From positions 1-64,000 of the forward strand of contig NZ_LIPN01000066.1 in assembly GCF_001418325.1 (NCBI RefSeq): 64,000 nucleotides of DNA, in the 5' to 3' direction. A program made the translations under genes and the position numbers. The stretch's first letter is position 1. Each line of letters opens with the position of its first letter. Shown here in pieces: positions 24,181 through 33,097 of the stretch. Below the pieces are notes generated by a model. It had not been told where the DNA came from, searched no databases, and worked only from the letters and a program-made list of their open reading frames with translations. This stretch comes from Streptomyces atriruber. GTDB lineage: Bacteria > Actinomycetota > Actinomycetes > Streptomycetales > Streptomycetaceae.

Positions 24181-27100
24181 CTAACGCTCCTGGTTGTAGG
24201 TGCTATCAGGGCTGAAGCCCTGGCCATTCGTGTCACTTCCTGCGGTGCGTCCCCGCTGGACGCCGCGGCGCAGGTTGCTCAGCCTGCCCCGCACGTCCTC
24301 GGGGTCGCGGGAGACCTGGGGGCCGCCCTGTGGGGTCTGTTCCGCGGTGCCCTCGACCAGATTGGCCTTGGGCACCCGCCGCGGGAGCCCGGACGAGGTG
24401 ACCCCGCCCGCCTTCGGCTCCTTGAGGCGCTCGGCTCGCTGCCAGCGCTCGTCGTTGGACGAACGCCAGTCGTCCTGGCCCTCGCTCGGGGCGGGGGAAC
24501 CGCCGTTCCCGCTCGCGCCGGAGGAACCCCTGCGGGGGAGGCCCGCGTCGGTCATGTCGTGGACGACGGACGGCGCCGGTCCCGGCCGGTCGAAGCCTAC
24601 GCGCTCGGCGTCTGCCGTGTGGCCCGCCTGCGCAGATTCCGCTTCCTGTCCGTACTCCGGCTGGTAGCCGTCCGCGGTGGGCCAGTCGTCCTGACCCGAA
24701 CGCTCCGGATAGGAGATCTGCTGGTCCTGGTAGCCGGTCGGGTTGTCCTGGTAGTACGGCTCGGCCGGGTACTGCTCGCCCTGGTACGGCTCGGCCGGGT
24801 ACTGCTCGTCGCGGTATCCGTCCTCGGCGTACTGCGCGTTCGGGTACTGCCCGGTGGCGTACTGGTCGTTCTCGTACGGCCCGCCCTGGTCGTAGGCGAC
24901 CTGCTGCTCCTCGTACGCGGGAGCCTGCTGCTCGTACCCACCCTGCCGCGGCTCGACCTCGTCGCGGAAGAGCGGACGGTGGCCGCCGGGCTGCTGGGCC
25001 TGCGCCTCCAGCGCCGCGCGGCGCTCCTCACGCATCAAGGAGCGGCCGACCGGGTCGAGTTCCGGCTGCGCCTCGGTGTCGTCCCCGTGGTAGCGGGTGT
25101 CGTCGAAGCCCAGCTCGGCGGCGGTGCGCAGCGGCTCCGGCGCCAGCGCCTGCTGCTCCGGGATGATCGAGGAGACGGTGAACTCGGGGTCCTGCGAGGC
25201 GTGCTCGCCACCGCCACCGTGCGTGATCGCGTCCGGCAGCATGACCAGCGAGGTCGTGCCCGCCTGCTCGCCCGACGGGCGCAGCTGCACGCGGATGCCG
25301 TGCCGGTCCGACAGACGGCCGACCACGAACAGGCCCATGCGCTGCGAGATCGCGGCGTCCACGGTCGGCGGGTTGGCCAGCTTGTGGTTGATGTCCGCGA
25401 AGTCCTCGGCGGTGAGGCCGATGCCCTTGTCGTGGATCTCGACCATGACGCGGCCGTCGGGGAGACGGGTCGCGGTGACGCGGACCTTGGTCTGCGGCGA
25501 GGAGAACGTGGTGGCGTTCTCCAGGAGCTCGGCGAGCAGGTGCACGAGGTCGGTCACGGCGAGGCCGTGGATCTCGGCCTCCGGAACGCCCGACAGCTCG
25601 ATGCGCTCGTACTGCTCCACCTCGGAGGAGGCGGCGCGCAGGACGTCGACCAGCGGAACCGGCTGGTCCCAGCGGCGGCCCGGCTCCTCGCCGGAGAGCA
25701 CGAGGAGGTTCTCGCCGTTGCGGCGCATACGGGTCGCCAGGTGGTCCAGGCGGAAGAGGGACTCCAGCTGGTCCGGGTCGGCCTCGTTGTTCTCCAGGTC
25801 GGTGATGAGGGTCAGCTGGCCCTCGATCAGGGACTGGTTGCGGCGCGACAGGTTGGTGAAGATCGCGTTGATGTTGCCGCGGAGCAGGGCCTGCTCGGCG
25901 GCGAGCCGCACGGCCTCGCGGTGCACCTGGTCGAAGGCGCGGGCGACCTCGCCGATCTCGTCCGTGGAGTTGATCGGGATGGGCTGCACCCGGGTGTCGA
26001 CCCGGCCCGGGTCGGTGCGCGACAGCTGGTCGACCAGCATCGGCAGGCGCTGCTCGGCGATGCCGAAGGCGGCGGTGCGCAGCTGGCGCATCGCCTTCGA
26101 CATCTGGCGGGCCATGAGCCCGGCCAGGATGAAGGCGGCGAGCAGGGCGAGCACCACGATGGCGCCGGTGATGTACGCGTTGCGCTGCGCGGTGGCGGCG
26201 ATGTCGGACGCCTCGTCCACGGCCTTGTCGGCGAGGTCCGACTCGATCGTGCGGTACGCGTCGAACTTGGCGGTGGTGGTGGCCCACCAGGCCTCGCGGG
26301 TGATGCCCTTGCCGGCCAGCTCGACGCGGGCGCTCGGCTGGGTGCTCTCCAGGGTGGCGATGGCGGAGACCATCTTCTCCTGGGAGGGCGGCGGGACGAA
26401 CGTCTTGCCCTGGGCCTTCGCGGCGGCCGCGGCTTCCTTGGCCTGCTTCTCGCCGGCGGCCGTCAGCTCCTTCTCGGCGTCCTCCAGCTTGGCGACGTCC
26501 TCGGGGGTGCCGCCGCCGGTGTACTCCTCGATGGCGATGCGCTCGAGGTAGGCGTACGAGGCGAGCGAGGTGCGCTGCAGCGTCAGCGAGCCGGTGCCGG
26601 GGCCCGGCTTGACCAGCAGGTGCGTACCGATGGACCGCTCCAGCGAGAGCGCGGCCTTGGAGAGCGAGATCGCGTAGACGGTGCGCCCGTAGCTGGTGAT
26701 GTTGCCGGTGCCCAGACCGAGCTCGTTGGCGAACTCCATCAGGGGGTGCTGGATGGCGACGTAGCCCTCTTCGGTCTTCACGCCGGGGAGCTTGGTGGTG
26801 TACGCGGCCTGGCGCAGCGGAGCCAGCTTCGGCTCGACCTTGTGGAAGCCGTCGAGCCGACGGTTGAGGCCTTCCTTGTCCGGCATCTTCTCCGAGGCGG
26901 CCTTGAACTCGGCGGCGGCCTTGTCGGTGGCCTTGCGGGCCTTGATGACGGTCGGGTCGTTCCGCTTGCCGTTCAGCAGCGGAGCGGCGGTGATGTCGCG
27001 CTCCTCGATGAGACGGTTGCCGTAGTTCAGCGACGCCCGCACCAGGCGGGCGGTGTTCTCGGCGTCCTGGGCCTCGTTCCAGGTGTCGATGGAGCCCTTG

Positions 27101-27336
27101 ACCTGGAAACCGCCCATGACCAGGCCCACGAGCACGGGTATGAGCAGGATCGCGTTCAGGCGGGTCGGCACGCGCCAGTTGCGGGGGGACATCCGTCCGC
27201 CGGAGGACGCCGGGTGCTCGCTGACCGGCGCGGCGGCCACGTCGGCGGGGGACGCCGCTGTGCGCGGCGGCGGGGTGAAGTTGCCCCGCGTGTCCCCGGT
27301 GGGGGATGCCGCGGGGCTCGGCTTGCTTCGCCTCAC
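24181..27336 (-). CDS. cvnA2: Conservon sensor histidine kinase-like protein CvnA (second conservon)
   Basis: Membrane sensor at the head of the conservon, 1051 aa. A short Ser/Pro-rich N-terminus is followed by TM1 (~60-80), a ~300-residue extracellular nitrate/nitrite-sensor-like helical domain, TM2 (~390-410), HAMP and a HisKA-like segment (LFRLDHLATRMRRN). A HATPase domain follows (N box ELLENATTFSS, G1 EIHDKGIGL, G2 GLFVVGRL). The last ~300 residues are disordered and Tyr/Gln/Glu-rich with imperfect QYPAEPYQGE-type repeats. The GTG start is supported by a GAGGTTG element 11 nt upstream that is conserved before cvnA1. It feeds CvnB-D rather than a classic response regulator. Confidence 0.9.
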   Translation of the reverse strand: MRRSKPSPAASPTGDTRGNFTPPPRTAASPADVAAAPVSEHPASSGGRMSPRNWRVPTRLNAILLIPVLVGLVMGGFQVKGSIDTWNEAQDAENTARLVRASLNYGNRLIEERDITAAPLLNGKRNDPTVIKARKATDKAAAEFKAASEKMPDKEGLNRRLDGFHKVEPKLAPLRQAAYTTKLPGVKTEEGYVAIQHPLMEFANELGLGTGNITSYGRTVYAISLSKAALSLERSIGTHLLVKPGPGTGSLTLQRTSLASYAYLERIAIEEYTGGGTPEDVAKLEDAEKELTAAGEKQAKEAAAAAKAQGKTFVPPPSQEKMVSAIATLESTQPSARVELAGKGITREAWWATTTAKFDAYRTIESDLADKAVDEASDIAATAQRNAYITGAIVVLALLAAFILAGLMARQMSKAMRQLRTAAFGIAEQRLPMLVDQLSRTDPGRVDTRVQPIPINSTDEIGEVARAFDQVHREAVRLAAEQALLRGNINAIFTNLSRRNQSLIEGQLTLITDLENNEADPDQLESLFRLDHLATRMRRNGENLLVLSGEEPGRRWDQPVPLVDVLRAASSEVEQYERIELSGVPEAEIHGLAVTDLVHLLAELLENATTFSSPQTKVRVTATRLPDGRVMVEIHDKGIGLTAEDFADINHKLANPPTVDAAISQRMGLFVVGRLSDRHGIRVQLRPSGEQAGTTSLVMLPDAITHGGGGEHASQDPEFTVSSIIPEQQALAPEPLRTAAELGFDDTRYHGDDTEAQPELDPVGRSLMREERRAALEAQAQQPGGHRPLFRDEVEPRQGGYEQQAPAYEEQQVAYDQGGPYENDQYATGQYPNAQYAEDGYRDEQYPAEPYQGEQYPAEPYYQDNPTGYQDQQISYPERSGQDDWPTADGYQPEYGQEAESAQAGHTADAERVGFDRPGPAPSVVHDMTDAGLPRRGSSGASGNGGSPAPSEGQDDWRSSNDERWQRAERLKEPKAGGVTSSGLPRRVPKANLVEGTAEQTPQGGPQVSRDPEDVRGRLSNLRRGVQRGRTAGSDTNGQGFSPDSTYNQER

Positions 27337-27431
27337 TCGACCAACAACCTCTCGGCGGCGGCACTCACGTCGTGCCGCTGTCGTCTCCAAGGCCCGTGCT
27401 ACTGGGCAGTTCAGCGCATTCCAGCACGTCA

Positions 27432-27467
27432 GGGGCCGCTCTTCCAAACAGTAGGAAGCGCGGCCCC
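27432..27467 (-). promoter_or_regulatory. Leader hairpin upstream of cvnA2
   Basis: GGGGCCGC pairs with GCGGCCCC, with an inner TTCC/GGAA helix and an AT-rich 8-nt loop. It lies ~96 nt before the cvnA2 start, between that gene and the cvn1 terminator. It could be a leader structure or an attenuator; no T-run follows on the minus strand. Confidence 0.4.
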
Positions 27468-27506
27468 CAAGTGGTGTAAGCCTCAGATAAATCGGTCATA
27501 AAGAGC

Positions 27507-27530
27507 GAGCCCCGCCAAAAGGCGGGGCTC
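27507..27530 (-). terminator. Terminator of the upstream conservon (cvn1)
   Basis: Perfect 10-bp stem GAGCCCCGCC / GGCGGGGCTC with a four-base loop. On the minus strand it is followed by a T-rich tail (GCTCTTTATG). It lies 146 nt past the cvnD1 stop and separates the two conservons. Confidence 0.85.
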
Positions 27531-27675
27531 TTGTGAGCACAGCGACACCAGGTGACCGCGACGCGTGGCGGTCACCGGGCAATTCTCTGTCGAAACGTTA
27601 TGAACACCCATCGCGGCCGTGTCAAAGGACACAGATCACTCCGTGTGGACTACGGCAACTGCCGTACTGACCTGC

Positions 27676-28260
27676 CTACTTGAGACGTGCCATAAGTGCG
27701 TGCTCGACCAGGGTGATCAAGCCACTCTTTGCGTCCGCACGGTGTCGCGCGTCGGTCGTGATGATCGGCGTACCGTCCCCGATCTGCAGCGCTTCGCGCA
27801 CCTCGTCGGGCGTGTACGGCTGGTGGCCGTCGAAGCCGTTGAGGGCGATGACGAAGGGCAGCCCGGAGTTCTCGAAGTAGTCGACGGCGGGGAAGCAGTC
27901 GGCGAGCCGCCTCGTGTCGACCAGGACGACCGCGCCGATCGCGCCACGGACCAAGTCGTCCCACATGAACCAGAAGCGGTCCTGACCGGGCGTACCGAAG
28001 AGGTACAGGATCAGGTCCTGGTCCAGGGTGATGCGGCCGAAGTCCATGGCCACCGTCGTGGTGGTCTTGTCCCCGGTGTGGGTCAGGTCGTCGATGCCCG
28101 CGGACGCGGACGTCATGACGGCCTCGGTGCGCAGCGGGTTGATCTCGGAGACCGCCCCGACGAACGTGGTCTTGCCCACGCCGAAGCCGCCCGCCACCAC
28201 GATCTTCGCGGAAGTGGTGGAACGGGTCGCCTCCGAACCGCTAGAGCTTGCGAAGTCCAC
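27676..28260 (-). CDS. cvnD1: Conservon GTP-binding protein CvnD (first conservon)
   Basis: Ras-like GTPase, 194 aa, paralogue of the protein at 22507-23091. Residues 13 to about 156 are identical between the two, including the P-loop GGFGVGKTT and LFGTPGQDRF. Differences are confined to residues 9-12 and a few near the C-terminus (IGDGTP versus IGPDTP; final Lys versus Arg). It starts with GTG and overlaps cvnC1 by 20 nt. Terminal gene of a four-gene operon ending at the hairpin 27507-27530. Confidence 0.93.
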   Translation of the reverse strand: MDFASSSGSEATRSTTSAKIVVAGGFGVGKTTFVGAVSEINPLRTEAVMTSASAGIDDLTHTGDKTTTTVAMDFGRITLDQDLILYLFGTPGQDRFWFMWDDLVRGAIGAVVLVDTRRLADCFPAVDYFENSGLPFVIALNGFDGHQPYTPDEVREALQIGDGTPIITTDARHRADAKSGLITLVEHALMARLK

Positions 28261-28642
28261 TGAGCACCCTTTCGAGCAGTGTCACGTCAGGCTGGCCACC
28301 GGCGTTCTCGTCGCCGCCGGGCTGGTGGATGGCGACGAGCCCGGCCTCGGCCAGGTCCGCCACGAGGATCCGGGCCACCCCGAGCGGCATCGACAGCAGG
28401 GCCGAGACCTCGGCCACCGACTTGACCTCACGGCACAGGTGGCAGATCCGCTGGTGCTCGGGGAGCAGCCCCATCAGCTGGGCCGGGTCGGCCGTGGTGC
28501 TCACCAGCGCCTCGATGGCGAGCTGGTAGCGGGGCCGGGTCCGGCCGCCGGTCATCGCGTAGGGACGCACCAGCGGCTGGTCGCCCTCCATTCCGTACGA
28601 GGCGTCGCCGTACGGGTTGTGAGAGGCGGTGGGCGGGGTCAT
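28241..28642 (-). CDS. cvnC1: Conservon DUF742 protein CvnC (first conservon)
   Basis: 133-aa DUF742 protein. Nearly the whole protein is the domain (GDQPLVRPYAMTGGRTRPRYQ through LAEAGLVAIHQPGGDE), with only a ~20-residue N-terminal extension. The second-conservon paralogue has ~80. The ATG has GGAGGATCC directly upstream. The last 20 nt overlap cvnD1. It is thought to sit in a membrane-proximal complex with the sensor, roadblock protein and GTPase. Confidence 0.93.
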   Translation of the reverse strand: MTPPTASHNPYGDASYGMEGDQPLVRPYAMTGGRTRPRYQLAIEALVSTTADPAQLMGLLPEHQRICHLCREVKSVAEVSALLSMPLGVARILVADLAEAGLVAIHQPGGDENAGGQPDVTLLERVLSGLRKL

Positions 28643-28783
28643 GGATCCTCCGGGCGGGACAGCAGGTCATCTGCGTGTGCCGTCTGACAGAGCCGGTGGG
28701 GGCAGTGTGGCGGCCGGACGGTTGGTCAGTACGTTCGGTCGGTGGGGCGGCCGAAGGGGTGAGGCTTCGGAGCGTGCTCGGGG

Positions 28784-29206
28784 CTAGTGGAGCAAGCTGC
28801 CCTGCAGCTCCGCGCGGAGGTCCGGGGTGAGGACGGCGCCCGCGCGGTCGACGAGGAGGGCCATCTCGTACCCGACGAGGCCGATGTCGCACTCGGGGTG
28901 CGCGAGCACGGCCAGGGACGAACCGTCGGAGACGGACATGATGAAGAGGAACCCCCGCTCCATCTCCACCACGGTCTGCGTGACGGTGCCGCCCTCGAAG
29001 ATCCGGGAGGCCCCGGCGGTCAGCGAGGTCAGACCCGAGGCCACGGCCGCGAGCTGGTCCGCGCGGTCGCGGGGGAAGCCCTCGGACATGGCCAACAGGA
29101 GGCCGTCGGCGGAGACCACGACCGTGTGGGACACCCCGGGGGTGTTGTCCACGAAGTTGGTGATCAACCAGTTCAGATTCTGTGCCGCCTGGCTCATCGG
29201 ACTCAA
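28784..29206 (-). CDS. cvnB1: Conservon roadblock/LC7 protein CvnB (first conservon)
   Basis: 140-aa roadblock/LC7 protein differing from CvnB2 at about six positions (for example HPECDIG for HPDADIG). The TTG start abuts the kinase stop (TAG then TTG) with AGGAG 7 nt upstream. TTG is an unusual start but its spacing equals that of the GTG in the twin operon. A 141-nt gap separates it from cvnC1, with no other gene inside. Confidence 0.92.
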   Translation of the reverse strand: MSPMSQAAQNLNWLITNFVDNTPGVSHTVVVSADGLLLAMSEGFPRDRADQLAAVASGLTSLTAGASRIFEGGTVTQTVVEMERGFLFIMSVSDGSSLAVLAHPECDIGLVGYEMALLVDRAGAVLTPDLRAELQGSLLH

Positions 29207-32200
29207 CTAACGCTCCTGCTGGTGAGTGGGGAAACTGCCGGTCTGGCCGGTACCGGCCTGGCGACCCTGCTGGATGCCCCGACGGAGATTCGTCAGCCGG
29301 CCGCGTACCTCTTCGGGCGCACGCGAGACCTGCGGACCTGTGCTGTCCTGCTGCTGCTGGGCCGTGCCCGCTACCAGGTTGGCGCGCGGGACGCGACGCG
29401 GCAGTCCGGATGTGGTGACGCCGCCCGCGGAGGGCTGCCGGACGCGCTCGGCCTGCCGGCCCAGCTCGTCGTTGGGGGAGGTGCGCCAGCCGCCGGACAT
29501 CCCGCTGCCGTTGGTGCCGCCGGGGGCGGCGGGCGCGGCGGCCGGGTCCTGGCGCTGGGGGCGCGAGGGGAGCGGACGCTGCGGCGGCTCGGGGGCCTGG
29601 TGGCGCGCGGGCTCGGGAGCCTGGCGCGGACCGGCCTCGGGAACCTGGCCGCCCTGCGGCTCCTGCCGCGCGGGCTGCTGGTGCTGCGGCTCCTGCGGTG
29701 CGGGCTGCTGCTGCGCCGCGTGCTGGTTCTGCTGCTGCTGGAACCAGTTGGTCTCCAGCGTGTCGAACAGCGGCGTGCGCCCGTCACCGGGACCGGCCGG
29801 GGGCAGGGGCTCGGGCTCGGCGGGCTGCAGGGGGTTCGCGGGCTGCAGGGGCTGCTGCTGGTTCTGCGGTGCCTGCGGCTGCTGCGGCGCCTGGCCCTGG
29901 TTCTGACCCTGGCCCTGGTTCTGGCCCTGACCGGGCTGCTGCGAGGACGTCTGCGGCTGCTGCGGGATGCCCTGGTCGGGGTCGCCCTGGCTGCGGCGCG
30001 GGGCCGGCGGACGCGGCACGGTGTAGTCGGGGTTCTCCCGACCGCCCTGCTGCGCGAAGCCGTTGGCCTGGTCCTGGTTCTGCGGCTGGTTCTGGCTCTG
30101 GTGCTGCGGCGCGGCCGGGCGGCCGGGCCGCTGGCCCTGGCGGGGTCCGCCCTGACCGCCCTGACCACTCTGACCGCCGAAGACGTCCGAGCGGACGAAC
30201 TGGCCGGTGGAGCCGGTGTCCTGCGGTGCGGAGGTGCCGGGCGGCGGCCCGTCGAAGTCCGGGCGGGCGAACTCCGCGGTGGAGCCGGGACCCTGTCGGT
30301 CGTCCGCAGCCGCCGAGGGCTGGGGGAACTGACCGGTGGACTCGTGCTCCTCGTGGCCCCGCGGGGTGTCGAAGGGCTCGCGCGAGACCTGCGGCTGCGC
30401 GTTCTCGTCGCTCCAGCTGGGCACGCGCGGCTGCGGGTTGCCCCCGGGCAGCTCGGCGCGGGGTCCGCCGCGCGGCGGCAGCTGGGGCCTGCGGCCCTGG
30501 TCACCGGCGTCGGACGGCGGGTTCATGGCGTTCGTACGCTGCTGGGGCACCGGAGGCTGCGGCGCGTTGCCGCCACGGCCGCCCTGCGGCTGACCGCCCA
30601 TCGGCTGGTTGCCCTGCGGAGCCATCGGCTGACCGCTCTGCGGACGCTGCTGGCCCGTGTCCCGGGAGGGCAGTGCGGCCCGCGGACCCGAGCCCGCGAC
30701 CTGCTGGCGCGGCGCACCGGCACCGAGCAGTCCGGGACCGCCCTGGCCACCGCCACCGGGCCCGCCGCCGAGCGCGGGACCGCCGCGGCCGGGGCCACCG
30801 CCCTGACCGGGACCGCCGTTGCCGCCCGGACCGACACCGCGGCGCGCGGCCGCGGCACCCGCGGCGGCCTGAGCCGCGGCGGGACCGCCGGTCGACGTGG
30901 GCGCACCGGGCTTGCCCGGCATCTTCTTGCCGCCCTGGGCGACGTCGACGGGCAGCATGACCAGCGCGGTCGTACCACCGGAGTCGGACGGGCGGAGCTG
31001 GATGCGGATGCCGTGGCGCTGCGACAGACGGCCGACCACGAACAGACCCATGCGGCGCGAGACGGAGACGTCCACGGTGGGCGGCGACGCGAGCCGCTCG
31101 TTGATCGCCGCGAGGTCCTCGGGCGAGAGGCCGATGCCGGTGTCGTGGATCTCGATCAGCACACGCCCGTCGGGCAGCGCGTGACCGGTGACCTTGACCT
31201 TGGTCTGCGGCGAGGAGAAGGAGGTCGCGTTCTCGAGCAGCTCGGCGAGGAGGTGCACGAGGTCGTTGACGACGCGTCCGGCGACCTCGGTCGCGGGCAC
31301 CGAGGAGAGCTCGATGCGCTCGTACTGCTCCACCTCGGACGCGGCGGCACGCAGCACGTCGACGAGGGGGACGGGGCGCGTCCAGCGGCGGCCGGGCTCT
31401 TCACCGGCGAGGACGAGGAGGTTCTCACCGTTACGACGCATACGCGTGGCGAGGTGGTCGAGCTTGAAGAGCGAGGACAGCTGGTCCGGGTCGGCCTCGC
31501 GCGACTCCAGCTCGGAGATGAGCGAGAGCTGGCGCTGGATGAGGCCCTGCGAACGGCGCGAGAGGTTGGTGAACATCGCGTTGACGTTGCCTCGCAGGAG
31601 GGCCTGCTCGGCGGCGAGGCGGACGGCCTCGCGGTGCACGTCGTCGAAGGCCGCGGCCACCTGGCCGATCTCGTCGCGCGAGTGCACACCCACGGACTCC
31701 ACCGAGGTGTCCACGTCCTGCGGGTCCGACTCCGAGAGCTGCTTGACCAGCTCGGGCAGGCGGTCCTGGGCGACCTTGGTCGCGGTGTCCTGGAGGCGGC
31801 GCAGCGAGCGGATCATGGACCGGGCCACTACGAACGCGCCGACGAGCGAGACGCCGAGCACGAGCAGGATCAGCGCACCGTTGAGGATGGCCGACTGCTC
31901 CGACTCGTTGCGCAGCTCGCGAGCCTTCTGCTCCATCTCGCCGAGGAGCGTCAGCTCGATCTTCGACATCGCGTCGATCTTGGTGGTGTCGTTGTCGATC
32001 CAGTCCTTGTAGGACCGCTTGTCCTGGAGCTTGATGCCGCCCTCCTGCTCGAGCACGCGCTTGGCGTACTCGTTGGCGGCCTTGACCGCGGGGTTGCCGC
32101 CGTCGATGGGCTTGGTCAGCTCACCGGCGTTGCCCGCGTAGATCTTGCTGAACGTCTGGAGCTCCGAGCGCTCCTTCTCGTTGGCGCTGAGGCCGAAGGT

Positions 32201-33097
32201 GCGGTCGGTCTCGGAGATCTTGCCGTAGTCGCTGTCGTTCGCGGGCAGGGCCGCGGCGATGATCGCGCGCTGGACGGACGCGTACTCCTTGGCCGAGGAG
32301 AAGGCGGCCAGCGAACGCGTGCGCTGGATCATGTCCGGGTTGCTCGTCGCCTGCGCCATGTCCTGGGAGAGCTTCAGGAGCTGCTCGACCAGCTGGCTGT
32401 AGGCCTCGACGGTCTGCGAGGTGGAGCCCTTGTCGGCGAAGGCCTTCTTGCGGACGTCGTTGATGCCCTGGAGCTGCTGGGTGATCTGGACCGCGCTGTG
32501 CCGGACGCCGAGGAGGCCCTTCTGGCCGTCGGTGTCGTTGAGGTCCTGGGTGCCCTGCAGGAAGTTGCGGTAGACGCGGTCGGTCTTGTCGCGCGCGCCC
32601 TTGACCGTGTAGTCCGAGGCCGTCGCGCCGTGCGCGAGGGGGCCCGCGGACTTGTCGCGCTCCTCCTGGAGCGCCGCGGCCAGCTCGGTGGCCTGCTTGG
32701 TCATCTCGGTCAGCAGCTTCATGTTGTCGAGCTGCTGGATCTCGTCCAGGGACGAGTTGATGCGGAGCGCGCCGAGCGACGTCGCGGTGATCACGGGGAG
32801 CGCGAGCAGCGAGACCAGGCGGGTGGAGATGCGCCAGTTGCGCAGGGCTATTCGCGAGCCGGGGCCGGTGGGCGTCTTGGCTCCGGACGAGCCCTTGCCC
32901 TTGGCCGGGGCGGCCGGCGAGCCGCTGCCGACGGCACCTTGGCGTGCGGCGGCGGGGCCGCTGTCGCCGGGCGTGCCCGGACCGGGATTCTGGGCGTGCT
33001 GGGGCGAGGAGCCGCGCTCCGGCTCCGCCGGAGCATCCCCTCGGCCGCGGTCGGCCTGGGGAGACCCCTTGCCATCCCTCTTGAAACGTCCCTGCAC
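29207..33097 (-). CDS. cvnA1: Conservon sensor histidine kinase-like protein CvnA (first conservon)
   Basis: Very long sensor (1296 aa). A ~95-residue polar N-terminus precedes TM1, an extracellular helical nitrate-sensor-like domain (~120-390), TM2 (SAILNGALILLVLGVSLVGAFVV) and HAMP. HisKA-like LFKLDHLATRMRRN and a HATPase (LLENATSFSSP, EIHDTGIGL, GLFVVGRL) follow at ~580-720. The remaining ~580 residues are low-complexity Gly/Pro/Gln-rich, presumably disordered, and longer than the corresponding tail of CvnA2. The GTG start has the same GAGGTTG element 11 nt upstream as cvnA2. It heads the cvn1 operon, and the large upstream region presumably holds the promoter. Confidence 0.9.
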   Translation of the reverse strand: MQGRFKRDGKGSPQADRGRGDAPAEPERGSSPQHAQNPGPGTPGDSGPAAARQGAVGSGSPAAPAKGKGSSGAKTPTGPGSRIALRNWRISTRLVSLLALPVITATSLGALRINSSLDEIQQLDNMKLLTEMTKQATELAAALQEERDKSAGPLAHGATASDYTVKGARDKTDRVYRNFLQGTQDLNDTDGQKGLLGVRHSAVQITQQLQGINDVRKKAFADKGSTSQTVEAYSQLVEQLLKLSQDMAQATSNPDMIQRTRSLAAFSSAKEYASVQRAIIAAALPANDSDYGKISETDRTFGLSANEKERSELQTFSKIYAGNAGELTKPIDGGNPAVKAANEYAKRVLEQEGGIKLQDKRSYKDWIDNDTTKIDAMSKIELTLLGEMEQKARELRNESEQSAILNGALILLVLGVSLVGAFVVARSMIRSLRRLQDTATKVAQDRLPELVKQLSESDPQDVDTSVESVGVHSRDEIGQVAAAFDDVHREAVRLAAEQALLRGNVNAMFTNLSRRSQGLIQRQLSLISELESREADPDQLSSLFKLDHLATRMRRNGENLLVLAGEEPGRRWTRPVPLVDVLRAAASEVEQYERIELSSVPATEVAGRVVNDLVHLLAELLENATSFSSPQTKVKVTGHALPDGRVLIEIHDTGIGLSPEDLAAINERLASPPTVDVSVSRRMGLFVVGRLSQRHGIRIQLRPSDSGGTTALVMLPVDVAQGGKKMPGKPGAPTSTGGPAAAQAAAGAAAARRGVGPGGNGGPGQGGGPGRGGPALGGGPGGGGQGGPGLLGAGAPRQQVAGSGPRAALPSRDTGQQRPQSGQPMAPQGNQPMGGQPQGGRGGNAPQPPVPQQRTNAMNPPSDAGDQGRRPQLPPRGGPRAELPGGNPQPRVPSWSDENAQPQVSREPFDTPRGHEEHESTGQFPQPSAAADDRQGPGSTAEFARPDFDGPPPGTSAPQDTGSTGQFVRSDVFGGQSGQGGQGGPRQGQRPGRPAAPQHQSQNQPQNQDQANGFAQQGGRENPDYTVPRPPAPRRSQGDPDQGIPQQPQTSSQQPGQGQNQGQGQNQGQAPQQPQAPQNQQQPLQPANPLQPAEPEPLPPAGPGDGRTPLFDTLETNWFQQQQNQHAAQQQPAPQEPQHQQPARQEPQGGQVPEAGPRQAPEPARHQAPEPPQRPLPSRPQRQDPAAAPAAPGGTNGSGMSGGWRTSPNDELGRQAERVRQPSAGGVTTSGLPRRVPRANLVAGTAQQQQDSTGPQVSRAPEEVRGRLTNLRRGIQQGRQAGTGQTGSFPTHQQER

